In this document: piece after piece, positions 8,775 through 17,054 of the stretch | How positions within the stretch are numbered: the stretch's first letter is position 1 | How the letters are laid out: every line of letters starts with the position of its first letter | NCBI GenBank assembly: GCA_016195815.1 | Contig: JACPYX010000019.1 | Span: 156,725-220,724, forward strand | DNA: 64,000 nt | Direction: 5' to 3' | Source: Chloroflexota bacterium | Lineage (GTDB): Bacteria; Chloroflexota; Anaerolineae; Anaerolineales; Villigracilaceae | The notes under the pieces: model-generated | The model's database searches: none | What the model saw: only the letters and a program-made list of their open reading frames with translations | What the model was told of the DNA's origin: nothing | Translations under genes and position numbers: made by a program

Positions 8775-10070
8775 ATGTCCCCTCGCCGCTCCTCCTTGAA
8801 ATTTTACCCGCTTGGATTCCCTGTGCCTGTGTTCACTGTGCTGGCCTTTGTTTTGCTGACTTCATGCGCCTCCCGTTCGGACCTGAAACCGGCTGCCTCC
8901 ATCGATTCAGAATCCACGCCCACGCCATTTCAGCCCGGCGTATACGACTCGCCATTCAACGCGCCTCTTTCTCCATCCCCGGCTGATGTGGCAACATTTA
9001 CGCCCTATCCCACTGTATATGTTCAAGGAGTTCCTTTGGTTTTGCCGGATGTTGCCACGCCTTCCGGCAACGCGGATTTTTCTCCGATAAAGATCAACCC
9101 AATAACCGGCAATCCGCCATCTGATCCGGCCTTGCTGGAGCGGCGCCCGATTGCAATCAAGGTTGCGAATTATCCGCGTTATATCCGCCCGCAATCCGGT
9201 TTGACTCTGGCGGACGCAGTCTTTGAATATTACATCGAGAGTCTGCTGACGCGCTTCATCGCAGTCTATTATGGGAACGACGCGCAACAGGTCGGCCCGG
9301 TTCGTTCGGGACGATATTTTGATGAACATGTCATGCGAATGTATCGCGCCTTTTATGTCTTCAAATATGCCGATCCGCGCGAGTATACTTATTTCAAGGG
9401 CGGCGATATAGCGGACTTTCTGGTTGTCCCCGGCTTCGGCGCGTGTCCGCCATTTTTTTCAGGCAAGCGAAAAATTGAAAGTTACAATAACGCCTATTTC
9501 AATACAATTGAATGGAAGGATTGCGCGGCGGCCAAAGGCCTTGACAACTCACAGCAAACCTTGAGAAGCGGGTTCTTCAGCCCGGATATCCCGGCCGGGG
9601 GCTCAGTGGTGAGTCGCATATTTACTCGTTATTCTGTGGATGATTATAACTACTGGGAATACGATCCCGGATCAGGGCGTTATCTGCGCTTTCAAGAAAC
9701 AGATGATACGCGCAATAATAAGCCTGAAAAATATGCGCCTCTTATGGACGATCTGACCAAACAACAGGTCGCCGCGGATAACGTGGTCGAACTTTTTGTC
9801 TCGCATACTTTTGCCAATCAGTTTGAACAGCAGGATGAGGTCTATCGTATCAACCTGGTGAATTCCGGCAATGCCTTTGTGTTTCGCAACGGCTTTGCTT
9901 TTCCTGCCCGCTGGGTGCGGACCGATCTCGACCAGCCGCTCTTCCTTTCGACTTTGGCCGGAGCGCCGATATATCTTAAACCCGGGGTGACTTTTTATCA
10001 GGTCATCGGCGAAACGTCCAGCGATTGGGCTGACGGCCTCGACTGGCATTTCGACTTCCGAACCCCGTGA
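8775..10070 (+). CDS. DUF3048 family lipoprotein (YerB-like)
   Basis: Secreted lipoprotein of 431 residues. The N-terminus has a basic start, a hydrophobic core and a lipobox LTSC near residue 34. The remaining sequence matches the DUF3048 pattern: RRPIAIKVANYPRYIRPQSG, then ADAVFEYYIE, RFIAVYYG and GPVRSGRYFD, with the C-terminal half covering the second domain. YerB-type proteins are extracellular; a function in cell-envelope control has been proposed, but none can be read from sequence. The ATG at 8775 is favoured over an upstream TTG. A TAGAAT hexamer ends only seven bases before this ATG, which hints at a leaderless transcript. Confidence 0.9.
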   Translation: MSPRRSSLKFYPLGFPVPVFTVLAFVLLTSCASRSDLKPAASIDSESTPTPFQPGVYDSPFNAPLSPSPADVATFTPYPTVYVQGVPLVLPDVATPSGNADFSPIKINPITGNPPSDPALLERRPIAIKVANYPRYIRPQSGLTLADAVFEYYIESLLTRFIAVYYGNDAQQVGPVRSGRYFDEHVMRMYRAFYVFKYADPREYTYFKGGDIADFLVVPGFGACPPFFSGKRKIESYNNAYFNTIEWKDCAAAKGLDNSQQTLRSGFFSPDIPAGGSVVSRIFTRYSVDDYNYWEYDPGSGRYLRFQETDDTRNNKPEKYAPLMDDLTKQQVAADNVVELFVSHTFANQFEQQDEVYRINLVNSGNAFVFRNGFAFPARWVRTDLDQPLFLSTLAGAPIYLKPGVTFYQVIGETSSDWADGLDWHFDFRTP

Positions 10071-10113
10071 GGTACAATAAGAATATTCTTGCCGTAGCTC
10101 TTCAGGAGAGATC

Positions 10114-10635
10114 ATGCCGCTCGACCCGACTTTTCTCAGCAATTTCCTTCTCGTCCTAACCGGTTTTGGCGGAGCATTTGTTGCCGCGCTGTGGATCGCA
10201 TTGGTGATCTGGACCTATCGCGATATCCGTGCGCGCGCGCGTGATCCACTGGTGCATATTTTGTCTGCACTGCTGGTGGGTGTGCTTAACCTTCCGGGCG
10301 TGCTGGTGTACTTGATCTTGCGTCCGGCGCGCACGCTGGAAGAAGAATATCAACACACGCTGGAAGAAGAAGCATTGCTCCAGGCATTGGAAGATCTTCC
10401 GCTTTGCCCCGGTTGTGAGCGCCGCGTAAAAGACGACTGGCAGATCTGCCCGAATTGTCACACCAAATTAAAGAAGACCTGCCATCATTGCGGCAAGCTG
10501 ATGGAATTGCCGTGGAATGTCTGCCCGTTTTGCGCCGCTCCCGTTCCTGGAATGCGGCAGGAGAGCGTCAATATGGATGATGCCCTGCGGGATTTGCGGG
10601 TCGGCGAATCTGATGAGGAAGTCAAGCTCGAATAG
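10114..10635 (+). CDS. membrane-anchored double zinc-ribbon protein
   Basis: 173 residues. Two N-terminal membrane segments (about 7-32 and 45-68) are joined by a basic loop. A glutamate-rich helix follows, then three CxxC pairs of a double zinc ribbon: CPGC, CPNC, CHHC and CPFC between residues about 95 and 145. A good ribosome-binding site (AGGAG) precedes the ATG. These ribbons usually mediate protein or nucleic-acid contacts; no enzymatic domain is visible. It sits 43 bases after the DUF3048 gene and may be cotranscribed with it. Confidence 0.85.
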   Translation: MPLDPTFLSNFLLVLTGFGGAFVAALWIALVIWTYRDIRARARDPLVHILSALLVGVLNLPGVLVYLILRPARTLEEEYQHTLEEEALLQALEDLPLCPGCERRVKDDWQICPNCHTKLKKTCHHCGKLMELPWNVCPFCAAPVPGMRQESVNMDDALRDLRVGESDEEVKLE

Positions 10636-10677
10636 GCCGGCCTGAAAAATTTTTGTTGATTGGATATCAGTCGCACA

Positions 10678-12741
10678 ATGAATCCTGCAACCCTAAAAGC
10701 AGGGGGGACAAAGCTTGCCGCCTTGAAACAACTTTCTGAAAAGCCCTGGTTTTATCCGGCAATTTTATTATTGATTGGCCTGCTTACGCACGGATATACG
10801 CTGGCTTCCCTTGGTTTTTACTGGGACGACTGGGAAGTCGTCTTTCTTTTAAATACTAAGCTTCCCGCTTTGTTGTACGGATACTTTTCTTTCGACCGCC
10901 CTTTTGCGTGGCCGTATCAATTGATGGGTACATTGGCTGGGTTGAATCCCATTGGCTGGCATATCGCCGCCCTGCTTGCGCGTTGGGCCGGCATCCTTTT
11001 CCTCTATTATTCGCTTAAGTTTCTTTGGCCGCGCCGCAGTTCTTATTTGCGCTGGTTAGGCGCGTTGTTGATTACATATCCCGGCTTTTTCCAACAATCT
11101 GCTTCCACCGCTTATTTTCGCCATTTTATTAGTTTCTTTCTCTTCGGCCTTTCCATTTATCTAATGGTTTTAGCCGTCACGCGTCCAAAGTGGGGACGGC
11201 TTTTTTTTCCGCTTTCATGGTTGATCGCCGCGCTCCAGATTCTTACAATTGAATACTTTGCCACGCTGGAGTTGATCCGCCCGCTCCTGCTTTGGATGTT
11301 GATCGCTGATCGGGATAAAAAGATTTCGGTTTCCATCCGAAAAACCGTTCTTGCATCCCTCCCCTATCTGCTTATATTTGGGGTTTATTTCTACTGGCGG
11401 TCAGTCATATTCCCAGCCTCGCTGGCGACCAAACAATATGCGGCAGACGTTAAGTTTTTGGCCGATTTCCAGCCTTCGTTTGTCGGGGGCCTGCTGACCC
11501 TTTTCACGCGCGCCTTTATAGACCTGTTTTACGTTGCTTTACAAGTCTGGGTTGAGGGACTTTTTCGGCAGGACAGTTTTACTTTCCAAAGCAAGATAGC
11601 CTGGTTCGCGTTTGGCCTCGGCATTTTAATTGCCATGCTTTTTGCGTTTTTTAATGACGTGAAAGATGCAGACGAAGAACCCGGGCGGGATAACTCGCAG
11701 TCCGTGATTTCTATTTTTGCGTTTGGGCTTTATGCCTTCATCGTCAGTGGCCTGCCCATCTGGGCCACTGCCAGGCAGATCAGTGGCATTGGACGATTTG
11801 ACGATCGCTTCACTCTTGCTCCAATGTTTGGCGCGGGACTGATACTGATTGCTTTGATCCTGTGGCTGGCGCGTTCAAAACAACATAAAAGCATTCTCGT
11901 ATTTTTATTGACCTTTTCGATTGCCACACAGGTATTGGTGGTCAATAAATACCGCCTCGATTGGCAGGTTCAACGCGACTACTACTGGCAGTTATATTGG
12001 CGGGTTCCCGCGCTTCAAACCGGCACAGCCATCTTCTCGTATGCACAGCCTTCGCCGACTATGCCGGGCTACGATACCAGTTTTGCTTTGAACGTGCTCT
12101 TCAATGGCAAAGTCGTGGACGGAAAAATCCCTTATTGGTTCTTCACCAATGACCGCTTCCTGAATTTTGATTTCAAACCCGGCCTTCCGATTTCATACAC
12201 AGATCGCAACCTGCAATTTAGCGGAAACACATCAAATGCAATTTCCATCGTTCATCAGGGCGACGCGAATTGCCTCCAGGTGCTGGACACGGTCTATAGC
12301 GGCCAGCCGTTTTACGTCGAGGGAAATGATGCGTTGATCGCCGTCTCGAACGTCTCACGCATCCTCGCGGACCCGCAAGCGGCCGCGCTACCTGCCGGCG
12401 TTTTCGGTCCCGAACCGGCGCGCAATTGGTGCTACTTTTTTGAGAAAGCTGACCTGGCTCGTCAGCAAGGCAATTGGCAAACCATTCTTTCGTTGGAAGC
12501 CCAGGCCTTGAAGCTGGGCCTTGCTCCAAAATTCGGCGCGGAATATATTCCGTTCATCGAAGCCCGCGCGCAGACCGGTGATTGGCGCAAAGCATACGAA
12601 CTGAGCCTAGCCGCGCAGAAACTGACGGCGGGCATGGAACCGGTTTTGTGCGCGAATTGGAATCGCCTGGGTAACTTGCCGGCTTCTGACGCGCAGTTGG
12701 TCAACCAAGCCAGGCAGGATTTTTCCTGTTCCGCCCCGTGA
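10678..12741 (+). CDS. large polytopic membrane protein, paralogue of 45693-47699
   Basis: 687 residues. The N-terminal two thirds contain about 11-12 membrane segments; the C-terminal third is a soluble extracytoplasmic region. A short acidic motif after the first membrane segment, GFYWDDWE, resembles the catalytic-loop Asp of GT-C glycosyltransferases, and the overall layout fits that superfamily. The same motif, the topology and the C-terminal NWCYFFEKADLARQ block recur in the second copy at 45693. I infer a lipid-linked sugar transferase or a related envelope protein, without direct proof. The ATG at 10678 is chosen over an earlier TTG. Confidence 0.75.
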   Translation: MNPATLKAGGTKLAALKQLSEKPWFYPAILLLIGLLTHGYTLASLGFYWDDWEVVFLLNTKLPALLYGYFSFDRPFAWPYQLMGTLAGLNPIGWHIAALLARWAGILFLYYSLKFLWPRRSSYLRWLGALLITYPGFFQQSASTAYFRHFISFFLFGLSIYLMVLAVTRPKWGRLFFPLSWLIAALQILTIEYFATLELIRPLLLWMLIADRDKKISVSIRKTVLASLPYLLIFGVYFYWRSVIFPASLATKQYAADVKFLADFQPSFVGGLLTLFTRAFIDLFYVALQVWVEGLFRQDSFTFQSKIAWFAFGLGILIAMLFAFFNDVKDADEEPGRDNSQSVISIFAFGLYAFIVSGLPIWATARQISGIGRFDDRFTLAPMFGAGLILIALILWLARSKQHKSILVFLLTFSIATQVLVVNKYRLDWQVQRDYYWQLYWRVPALQTGTAIFSYAQPSPTMPGYDTSFALNVLFNGKVVDGKIPYWFFTNDRFLNFDFKPGLPISYTDRNLQFSGNTSNAISIVHQGDANCLQVLDTVYSGQPFYVEGNDALIAVSNVSRILADPQAAALPAGVFGPEPARNWCYFFEKADLARQQGNWQTILSLEAQALKLGLAPKFGAEYIPFIEARAQTGDWRKAYELSLAAQKLTAGMEPVLCANWNRLGNLPASDAQLVNQARQDFSCSAP

Positions 12742-12751
12742 TTGGAGAACT

Positions 12752-13864
12752 ATGAAAATCGAATCCATTACCCTTCATCACCTGCGGATGCCGCTGGCCG
12801 CGCCGTTCGAGACTTCGTTCGGGCGCGAGGTCGAGCGCGAGTGCGTCATCATTTCGTTAAACGCCGACGGCCTGACCGGTTATGGCGAATGCGTGGCCAC
12901 GCGCGATCCCGGTTACAACTATGAAACGACAGGAACGGCTCTTCATATTTTGAAAGACTTTATCGCGCCGCTCATACTTGGCAGGGATGTGATAAACGCG
13001 GCAGATTTTCGACAACGCGTTTCGCGGATTCGCGGACATCATCTTGCAAAAGCCGGAGTCGAAATGGCGTTGTGGGATTTGCTCGGCAAGCGCGATCAAA
13101 AATCTTTGCGCGAGATGCTTGGCGGAACGCGCGAAAAAGTCGAAGTGGGGGTGTCGGTCGGTTTGCAGGAATCGCCTGAAGTTCTCGTACGAACCGTGCG
13201 CGATTACGTCGAGCAGGGCTATGCGCGCGTCAAGATCAAGATCAAGCCGGGTCGCGATGTCGGTGACGCGTCGGCGGTTCGCAGGGCATTTCCGAACTTG
13301 CGGCTTCAAGTGGATGCCAACTCGGCTTTCACGTTGGAGTCGGCGCAATCGCTCAAGCCGCTGGATGATTTGAATCTTTTGTTGATCGAACAGCCGCTGT
13401 TTGAAGACGATATTTGGGATCACCGCAAATTGCAGGAGCAATTCCGCACGCCGATCTGCCTCGATGAAAGTATCGTCTCGGCGCGCCACGCGCGCTACGC
13501 GCTCGAAATGAACGCCTGCCGCATCATCAACATCAAAGCCGGGCGCGTGGGCGGGTTGAGTCAGGCGCTTGAAATTCACAATATGTGCCGCGCACAAGGC
13601 ATCCCGGTTTGGTGCGGCGGCATGTTGGAGACCGGCGTTGGCCGCGCATCCAATCTTGCGCTGGCTTCACTGCCCGGATTCGTTTTGCCCGGCGACATCT
13701 CTGCATCTGATCGTTATTATCATCGCGACATTACGAATGAAAAATTTTCGTTGAATGCAGATAGCACAATTGATGTGCCGCGCGGCGTGGGCCTGGGTGT
13801 GACGATTGACGAAGACGCGCTAAAAACTTTTTCGCTGGCGCGGCTCGAACTCAAAACCAATTAG
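12752..13864 (+). CDS. menC: enolase-superfamily enzyme, MenC / N-acylamino acid racemase type
   Basis: 370 residues, usual for o-succinylbenzoate synthase and N-succinylamino acid racemases. The N-terminal capping domain includes GYGEC. In the barrel the first catalytic Lys lies in ARVKIKIKPG (KxK), metal ligands in LQVDAN, LLIEQPL and ICLDES, and the second Lys in NIKAGRVGG. All residues expected of the MenC/NAAAR subgroup are present. The reaction is either dehydration of SHCHC to o-succinylbenzoate (menaquinone synthesis) or racemisation of an acylated amino acid. No other men gene lies in the window, so the second activity is just as plausible. The start has a GGAG site; the next gene begins immediately after its stop. 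Confidence 0.88.
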   Translation: MKIESITLHHLRMPLAAPFETSFGREVERECVIISLNADGLTGYGECVATRDPGYNYETTGTALHILKDFIAPLILGRDVINAADFRQRVSRIRGHHLAKAGVEMALWDLLGKRDQKSLREMLGGTREKVEVGVSVGLQESPEVLVRTVRDYVEQGYARVKIKIKPGRDVGDASAVRRAFPNLRLQVDANSAFTLESAQSLKPLDDLNLLLIEQPLFEDDIWDHRKLQEQFRTPICLDESIVSARHARYALEMNACRIINIKAGRVGGLSQALEIHNMCRAQGIPVWCGGMLETGVGRASNLALASLPGFVLPGDISASDRYYHRDITNEKFSLNADSTIDVPRGVGLGVTIDEDALKTFSLARLELKTN

Positions 13865-15613
13865 ATGGTTGTGAAAAAATTATTGTTCGTTCTGTTGGCC
13901 GGGGTTTTGTTTACCGCTTGCGCGCCTCAGGCCGCCGCGCCTGTTGTTAAGCCAACAACCCCGCTCCCAACTCGTACTTCAACACCAGCGCCTGCCGGGT
14001 TATGGATCAGCCCGGCTGTTCCCGACGCGCTTCGCCAGACCGCGCTGAGTTGGAGTGTGCCCATTATTGTCGACTCGTCGCTGGCCTCGATGCGGCTCGA
14101 TGTTGAGCGCGCTCCATCGTCCATCGTCAATCGCCCACCCTCCATTTGGATCTACGCCCTGGCTGCGCCGTTCCCGACTGTGACGGATGGTGTGACTCTC
14201 GACGATTTGCGCGCGGCGTGGGGCGGCTCATCATCCGGACCTTTTGCCGGGCGGCCGTTATGGATGGCTGAGTCAACTCTCAGCGCGTTCACCGCGCTTT
14301 GGGGCGCGCCCGCTGGCGGGTCCGTGAAGACCGCGCCTGCCGATCAACTACTCGATCTCGCGTGGAAGGATTTGCCGTCGTGGGCGATCATCCCGTTTGA
14401 ATCCGTCCAACCCAAATGGAAAGTTCTAACGGTGGATGGTCAATCGCCCATTCGCAAAGATTTCGATGTGTCAAAGTATCCACTGCAAATCACGTTTGCT
14501 TTGCAGGGCGCACAACCTTCAAACCTTCAAACCTTCAACCTTCAACCATTCAACCGCGACCCATCCAAAATGACCACACTCATCATGACCGGCACAACCG
14601 CGCTGGTGAGATGGATCGCGTACAAAATGGAAATCAACGGCGTGAATTATCCCGGGCGCGACATCGGCGATTGGCTTCGCCAGGCCGACATTTTTCACAT
14701 CAGCAATGAAGTTTCATTCGACCCGAATTGTCCGCCGCCCAACCCTTATCAATCGCGCTTCTATTGCAGCGACCCGAAATATATTCAACTGCTCGACGAC
14801 GTGGGCGTGGATGTGGTTGAACTGACCGGCAATCACAATATGGATAACGGCGCATCGTCCGCGTTGTATACATTGAGTTTATATAAACAACATGGCATCT
14901 CCACTTTTGGCGGGGGAGCGAACGCCGAAGATGCGCGCAAGCCGTTGTTGTTGGTGGATCATGGCAATAAATTTGCTTTCGTGGGATGCAACGACGCTCC
15001 GCCTCCCGAAGCCTGGGCGACCACAAATTCGCCTGGCGCAAATCATTGCAATTATGAGCAATTCACCGCGCAGATCAGCCAATTGCGCGCGCAGGGTTAT
15101 CTGGTGATCGCCACGTTCCAATATCGCGAAGGTTATTCGCCGGAGCCCATGCCCTGGCAGGTGAATGACTTTCGCAAGGCAGCCGACGCGGGCGCGGCCA
15201 TCGTGAGCGGCAGTCAATCGCACTTTCCGCTGGCGATGGAATTTTATAACGGCGCTTTCATTCATTATGGATTGGGTAATCTGTTCTTCGATCAGATGGG
15301 AAATATTTCCCCGGGCCCCGGTTTGCCGTTACAGCCTGGCGAGCGCCGCGAGTTCATTGATCGTTATGTCTTCTACGATGGGCGTTACATCAGCACCGAA
15401 TTGTTGACTGCCATGCTCGAGGATTATTCGCGTCCGCGCCCGATGACCGCCGACGAGCGCGCCTCATTTCTCAACGAATACTTTGGTCATAGCGGATGGC
15501 TGCCGCTTGTCCCAACACCCGCGCCCGCGCAAACCGCGACCATCATTCCCCTGCCGCCTTTCGTCCCGCTACCAACGCATACGCCCACACCCAGAGTCAC
15601 GCCAACGCCCTAA
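13865..15613 (+). CDS. CapA-family lipoprotein (degenerate metallophosphatase-like)
   Basis: 582 residues; starts at the base after the menC stop (TAGATG), so translation is coupled. A lipobox FTAC is near residue 19. A variable 200-residue region precedes the CapA (PGA_cap) domain, which begins near residue 238. Its NEVSFD and ELTGNHNMDNG motifs match the family's conserved Glu and NH-D motifs. The usual GD at the domain start reads TGTT, the HWG motif reads FQYREGY and the HHPH motif reads SQSH, so several metal ligands are missing. Two micro-repeat tracts are translated in frame (see repeats). The Pro/Thr-rich C-terminus looks like a wall-spanning linker. Probably surface-exposed, possibly non-catalytic. 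Confidence 0.85.
   Translation: MVVKKLLFVLLAGVLFTACAPQAAAPVVKPTTPLPTRTSTPAPAGLWISPAVPDALRQTALSWSVPIIVDSSLASMRLDVERAPSSIVNRPPSIWIYALAAPFPTVTDGVTLDDLRAAWGGSSSGPFAGRPLWMAESTLSAFTALWGAPAGGSVKTAPADQLLDLAWKDLPSWAIIPFESVQPKWKVLTVDGQSPIRKDFDVSKYPLQITFALQGAQPSNLQTFNLQPFNRDPSKMTTLIMTGTTALVRWIAYKMEINGVNYPGRDIGDWLRQADIFHISNEVSFDPNCPPPNPYQSRFYCSDPKYIQLLDDVGVDVVELTGNHNMDNGASSALYTLSLYKQHGISTFGGGANAEDARKPLLLVDHGNKFAFVGCNDAPPPEAWATTNSPGANHCNYEQFTAQISQLRAQGYLVIATFQYREGYSPEPMPWQVNDFRKAADAGAAIVSGSQSHFPLAMEFYNGAFIHYGLGNLFFDQMGNISPGPGLPLQPGERREFIDRYVFYDGRYISTELLTAMLEDYSRPRPMTADERASFLNEYFGHSGWLPLVPTPAPAQTATIIPLPPFVPLPTHTPTPRVTPTP
14514..14555. repeat. in-frame quasi-tandem AACCTTCA micro-repeat
   Basis: Five imperfect copies of an AACCTTCA-type unit stand in tandem inside the CapA-like gene and are read in frame as a QTFNLQPFN linker just before the CapA domain. 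The reverse-complement family occurs inside the radical SAM gene near 41237-41262. A second repeat type, CCATCGTCCATCG, lies about 400 bases upstream in the same gene (near 14117). Confidence 0.8.
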
Positions 15614-15642
15614 GTGCCGGGAAGCATGAGTGTCGAATTCCG

Positions 15643-15834
15643 TCAATCAAAATAGAGATTCAGATCTGAACAATCAAACTGATTCCCGCAATTGGGACAG
15701 ACCACCTTGCAATTCTTCTCGCGCATCTCAAACCCGCAACGATCACAGATGAAGATGCGCTTCTTTTCCGCAGGTTGGGTGGCGGCGATGTCAGTTACTG
15801 AAGATGAACGGGGAACGGGATCAGGCTGGGCCAT
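15643..15834 (-). CDS. small zinc-ribbon protein
   Basis: 63 residues: a Pro/Ser-rich N-terminus then one zinc ribbon with CDRC and CPNC pairs and an extra Cys on each side (NCKVVC, FDCSD). Resembles small rubredoxin-like or ribbon proteins that act as modules in larger complexes; no enzymatic part is present. The ATG at 15834 lies within the end of the DUF309 gene (14-base overlap), favouring it over a longer frame. Function unknown. Confidence 0.75.
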   Translation of the reverse strand: MAQPDPVPRSSSVTDIAATQPAEKKRIFICDRCGFEMREKNCKVVCPNCGNQFDCSDLNLYFD

Positions 15835-16216
15835 TGTCAGATGCGACCGGTTTGAACAGGGAAACATCAAAGGCAGAGAGTCGTTCCGGGCCGAGGCGTT
15901 TTACTTCTGCAATGGCATGATCCAAATCGTCACGCAATTGGGCCACCTTTACACCGCGGCAAACCTCGGGCCATTTCTTCAGCCGCTTCATGCTTCGCCC
16001 ATAAACTTTTATCGCGCCTTCGTAGTTGCCGCGCGTGATGTGCAGGTACGTCACCGCGGCCTGCAAAATTCCCTGATACAAATTTCGGACCCCGCCAGTT
16101 TCAGCGCGCCATGCGGTTTCAAGTTCTTCATGCGCCTCGAAATACCTGCCTTCATTGAAGAGCAGGATTCCCTCGCGTGCATTTGGATGAAGCTCGCCAT
16201 CGCAATCCGAAGTCAT
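15821..16216 (-). CDS. DUF309 family protein
   Basis: 131 residues. The family signature is clear: an N-terminal GILLFNEGRYFEAHEELETAW with the conserved His-Glu, then LYQGILQAAVTYLH. DUF309 proteins are small all-helical proteins of unknown function. The ATG at 16216 (MTSDCDGE) fits the family start better than one 19 codons upstream. Its stop overlaps the zinc-ribbon gene, suggesting a two-gene operon. Confidence 0.88.
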   Translation of the reverse strand: MTSDCDGELHPNAREGILLFNEGRYFEAHEELETAWRAETGGVRNLYQGILQAAVTYLHITRGNYEGAIKVYGRSMKRLKKWPEVCRGVKVAQLRDDLDHAIAEVKRLGPERLSAFDVSLFKPVASDNGPA

Positions 16217-16284
16217 CGCGGCAGTATAACACGCCCGCCTTTGAGGCGGTGGTAAAATTTTAACACCCGCCATTTGATCAGGTC

Positions 16285-16782
16285 ATGACTCTGTTTGCAT
16301 TTCTCTTTAGCATCGTGATGGGCATCGGCTCGCTGGGGTGGGGGTATGCGCAAGCCGGCTTTTTGCAATTCGCGCGCTGGATATTGATCTTCGGTGCGAT
16401 CTGGCTCATCGCGGTTTGGCAACGCTGGCGCTGGTTTGCATATATTGGTCTCGTGTTTAATTTTTTGGCAGCGGCCCTGGGATTGTGGGTGCTGAACTTT
16501 GCACCGGGCTGGATGTTCGCGGGCGCCATCGGCGGACTACTGGCCTGGGACCTGACCGACTTTCGATATCGTCTGCGCTTCTCGGCCTCGGACGAAGAGC
16601 AGCGTGCCGTCGAGAGGCATCATCTGCGCCGCGTCACTTTCCTGGCACTGCTCGGACTCCTGCTCGCCAGTCTGGCGATGATTTTGAAATTTCAATTCAA
16701 CTTTGAATGGGCTTTGCTCTTGGCAATTGTCGCCGCCTTGGGGATTTTGCAAATGGCGGTTTGGCTGCGAAAAAGAAATTAA
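16285..16782 (+). CDS. four-TM membrane protein, unknown
   Basis: 165 residues with about five hydrophobic segments: four near residues 1-85 and, after a charged loop with RRxxxx ERHHLRR, the last pair near 115-160. No motif places it in a family. It is divergent from the DUF309 gene; a TAAAAT hexamer lies between them. Function unknown. Confidence 0.65.
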   Translation: MTLFAFLFSIVMGIGSLGWGYAQAGFLQFARWILIFGAIWLIAVWQRWRWFAYIGLVFNFLAAALGLWVLNFAPGWMFAGAIGGLLAWDLTDFRYRLRFSASDEEQRAVERHHLRRVTFLALLGLLLASLAMILKFQFNFEWALLLAIVAALGILQMAVWLRKRN

Positions 16783-16909
16783 TTAAAGTAGCGGCGTTGT
16801 GTAAATGATGTAGCAGCGAGATAGTATCTTGCTCAACGGTCGCGTATATTTATTTCGGCCATTACCGAAGACGGTAGACGGCAGATCATACAAAAATGCC
16901 GGTCACTGA

Positions 16910-16938
16910 TTACTGACGCACAGGGCGGGGATTATAAT
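16910..16938 (+). promoter_or_regulatory. promoter for aminotransferase
   Basis: TTACTG and TATAAT are separated by exactly 17 bases, pointing to the aminotransferase start about 115 bases downstream. The -35 falls in the ACTGATTACTG micro-repeat, so the repeat may have supplied it. Confidence 0.55.
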
Positions 16939-16954
16939 TTGTAATGCTTGAATC

Positions 16955-17041
16955 TCACCACAAAGGCGCTAAGAATACGCAGATTTTTTGTGCCCACGGA
17001 GAAAAACTTTGTGCTCTCTGTGTCTCTGAGGTGAAAACTTT
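16955..17041. repeat. palindromic dispersed repeat in 5' leader
   Basis: An imperfect long inverted repeat: TCACCACAAAG on one side and TCTCTGAGGTGA on the other, with ACGGAGA/TCTCTGTGT-like units between. It lies in the predicted transcribed leader and ends 14 bases before the aminotransferase ATG. Comparable elements (ACAAAGACACGAAG-type) are dispersed in many genomes of such bacteria; this identification is from memory. Confidence 0.55.
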
Positions 17042-17054
17042 CTACGAGGCCAAA

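Larger units (their letters stand above)
16783..17054. other. repeat-bearing gap upstream of aminotransferase
   Basis: 272 bases without a gene. It holds, in order, a GACGGTAGACGG tract (near 16870), a CACTGATTACTGA tract (near 16903), a promoter and a degenerate palindromic repeat (see separate entries). No ORF with coding character was seen. Confidence 0.7.

Noticed and set aside
12752..13864. Menaquinone pathway locus
   Set aside because: Only one gene of MenC type is present; the family also includes racemases and epimerases, so the pathway cannot be claimed.
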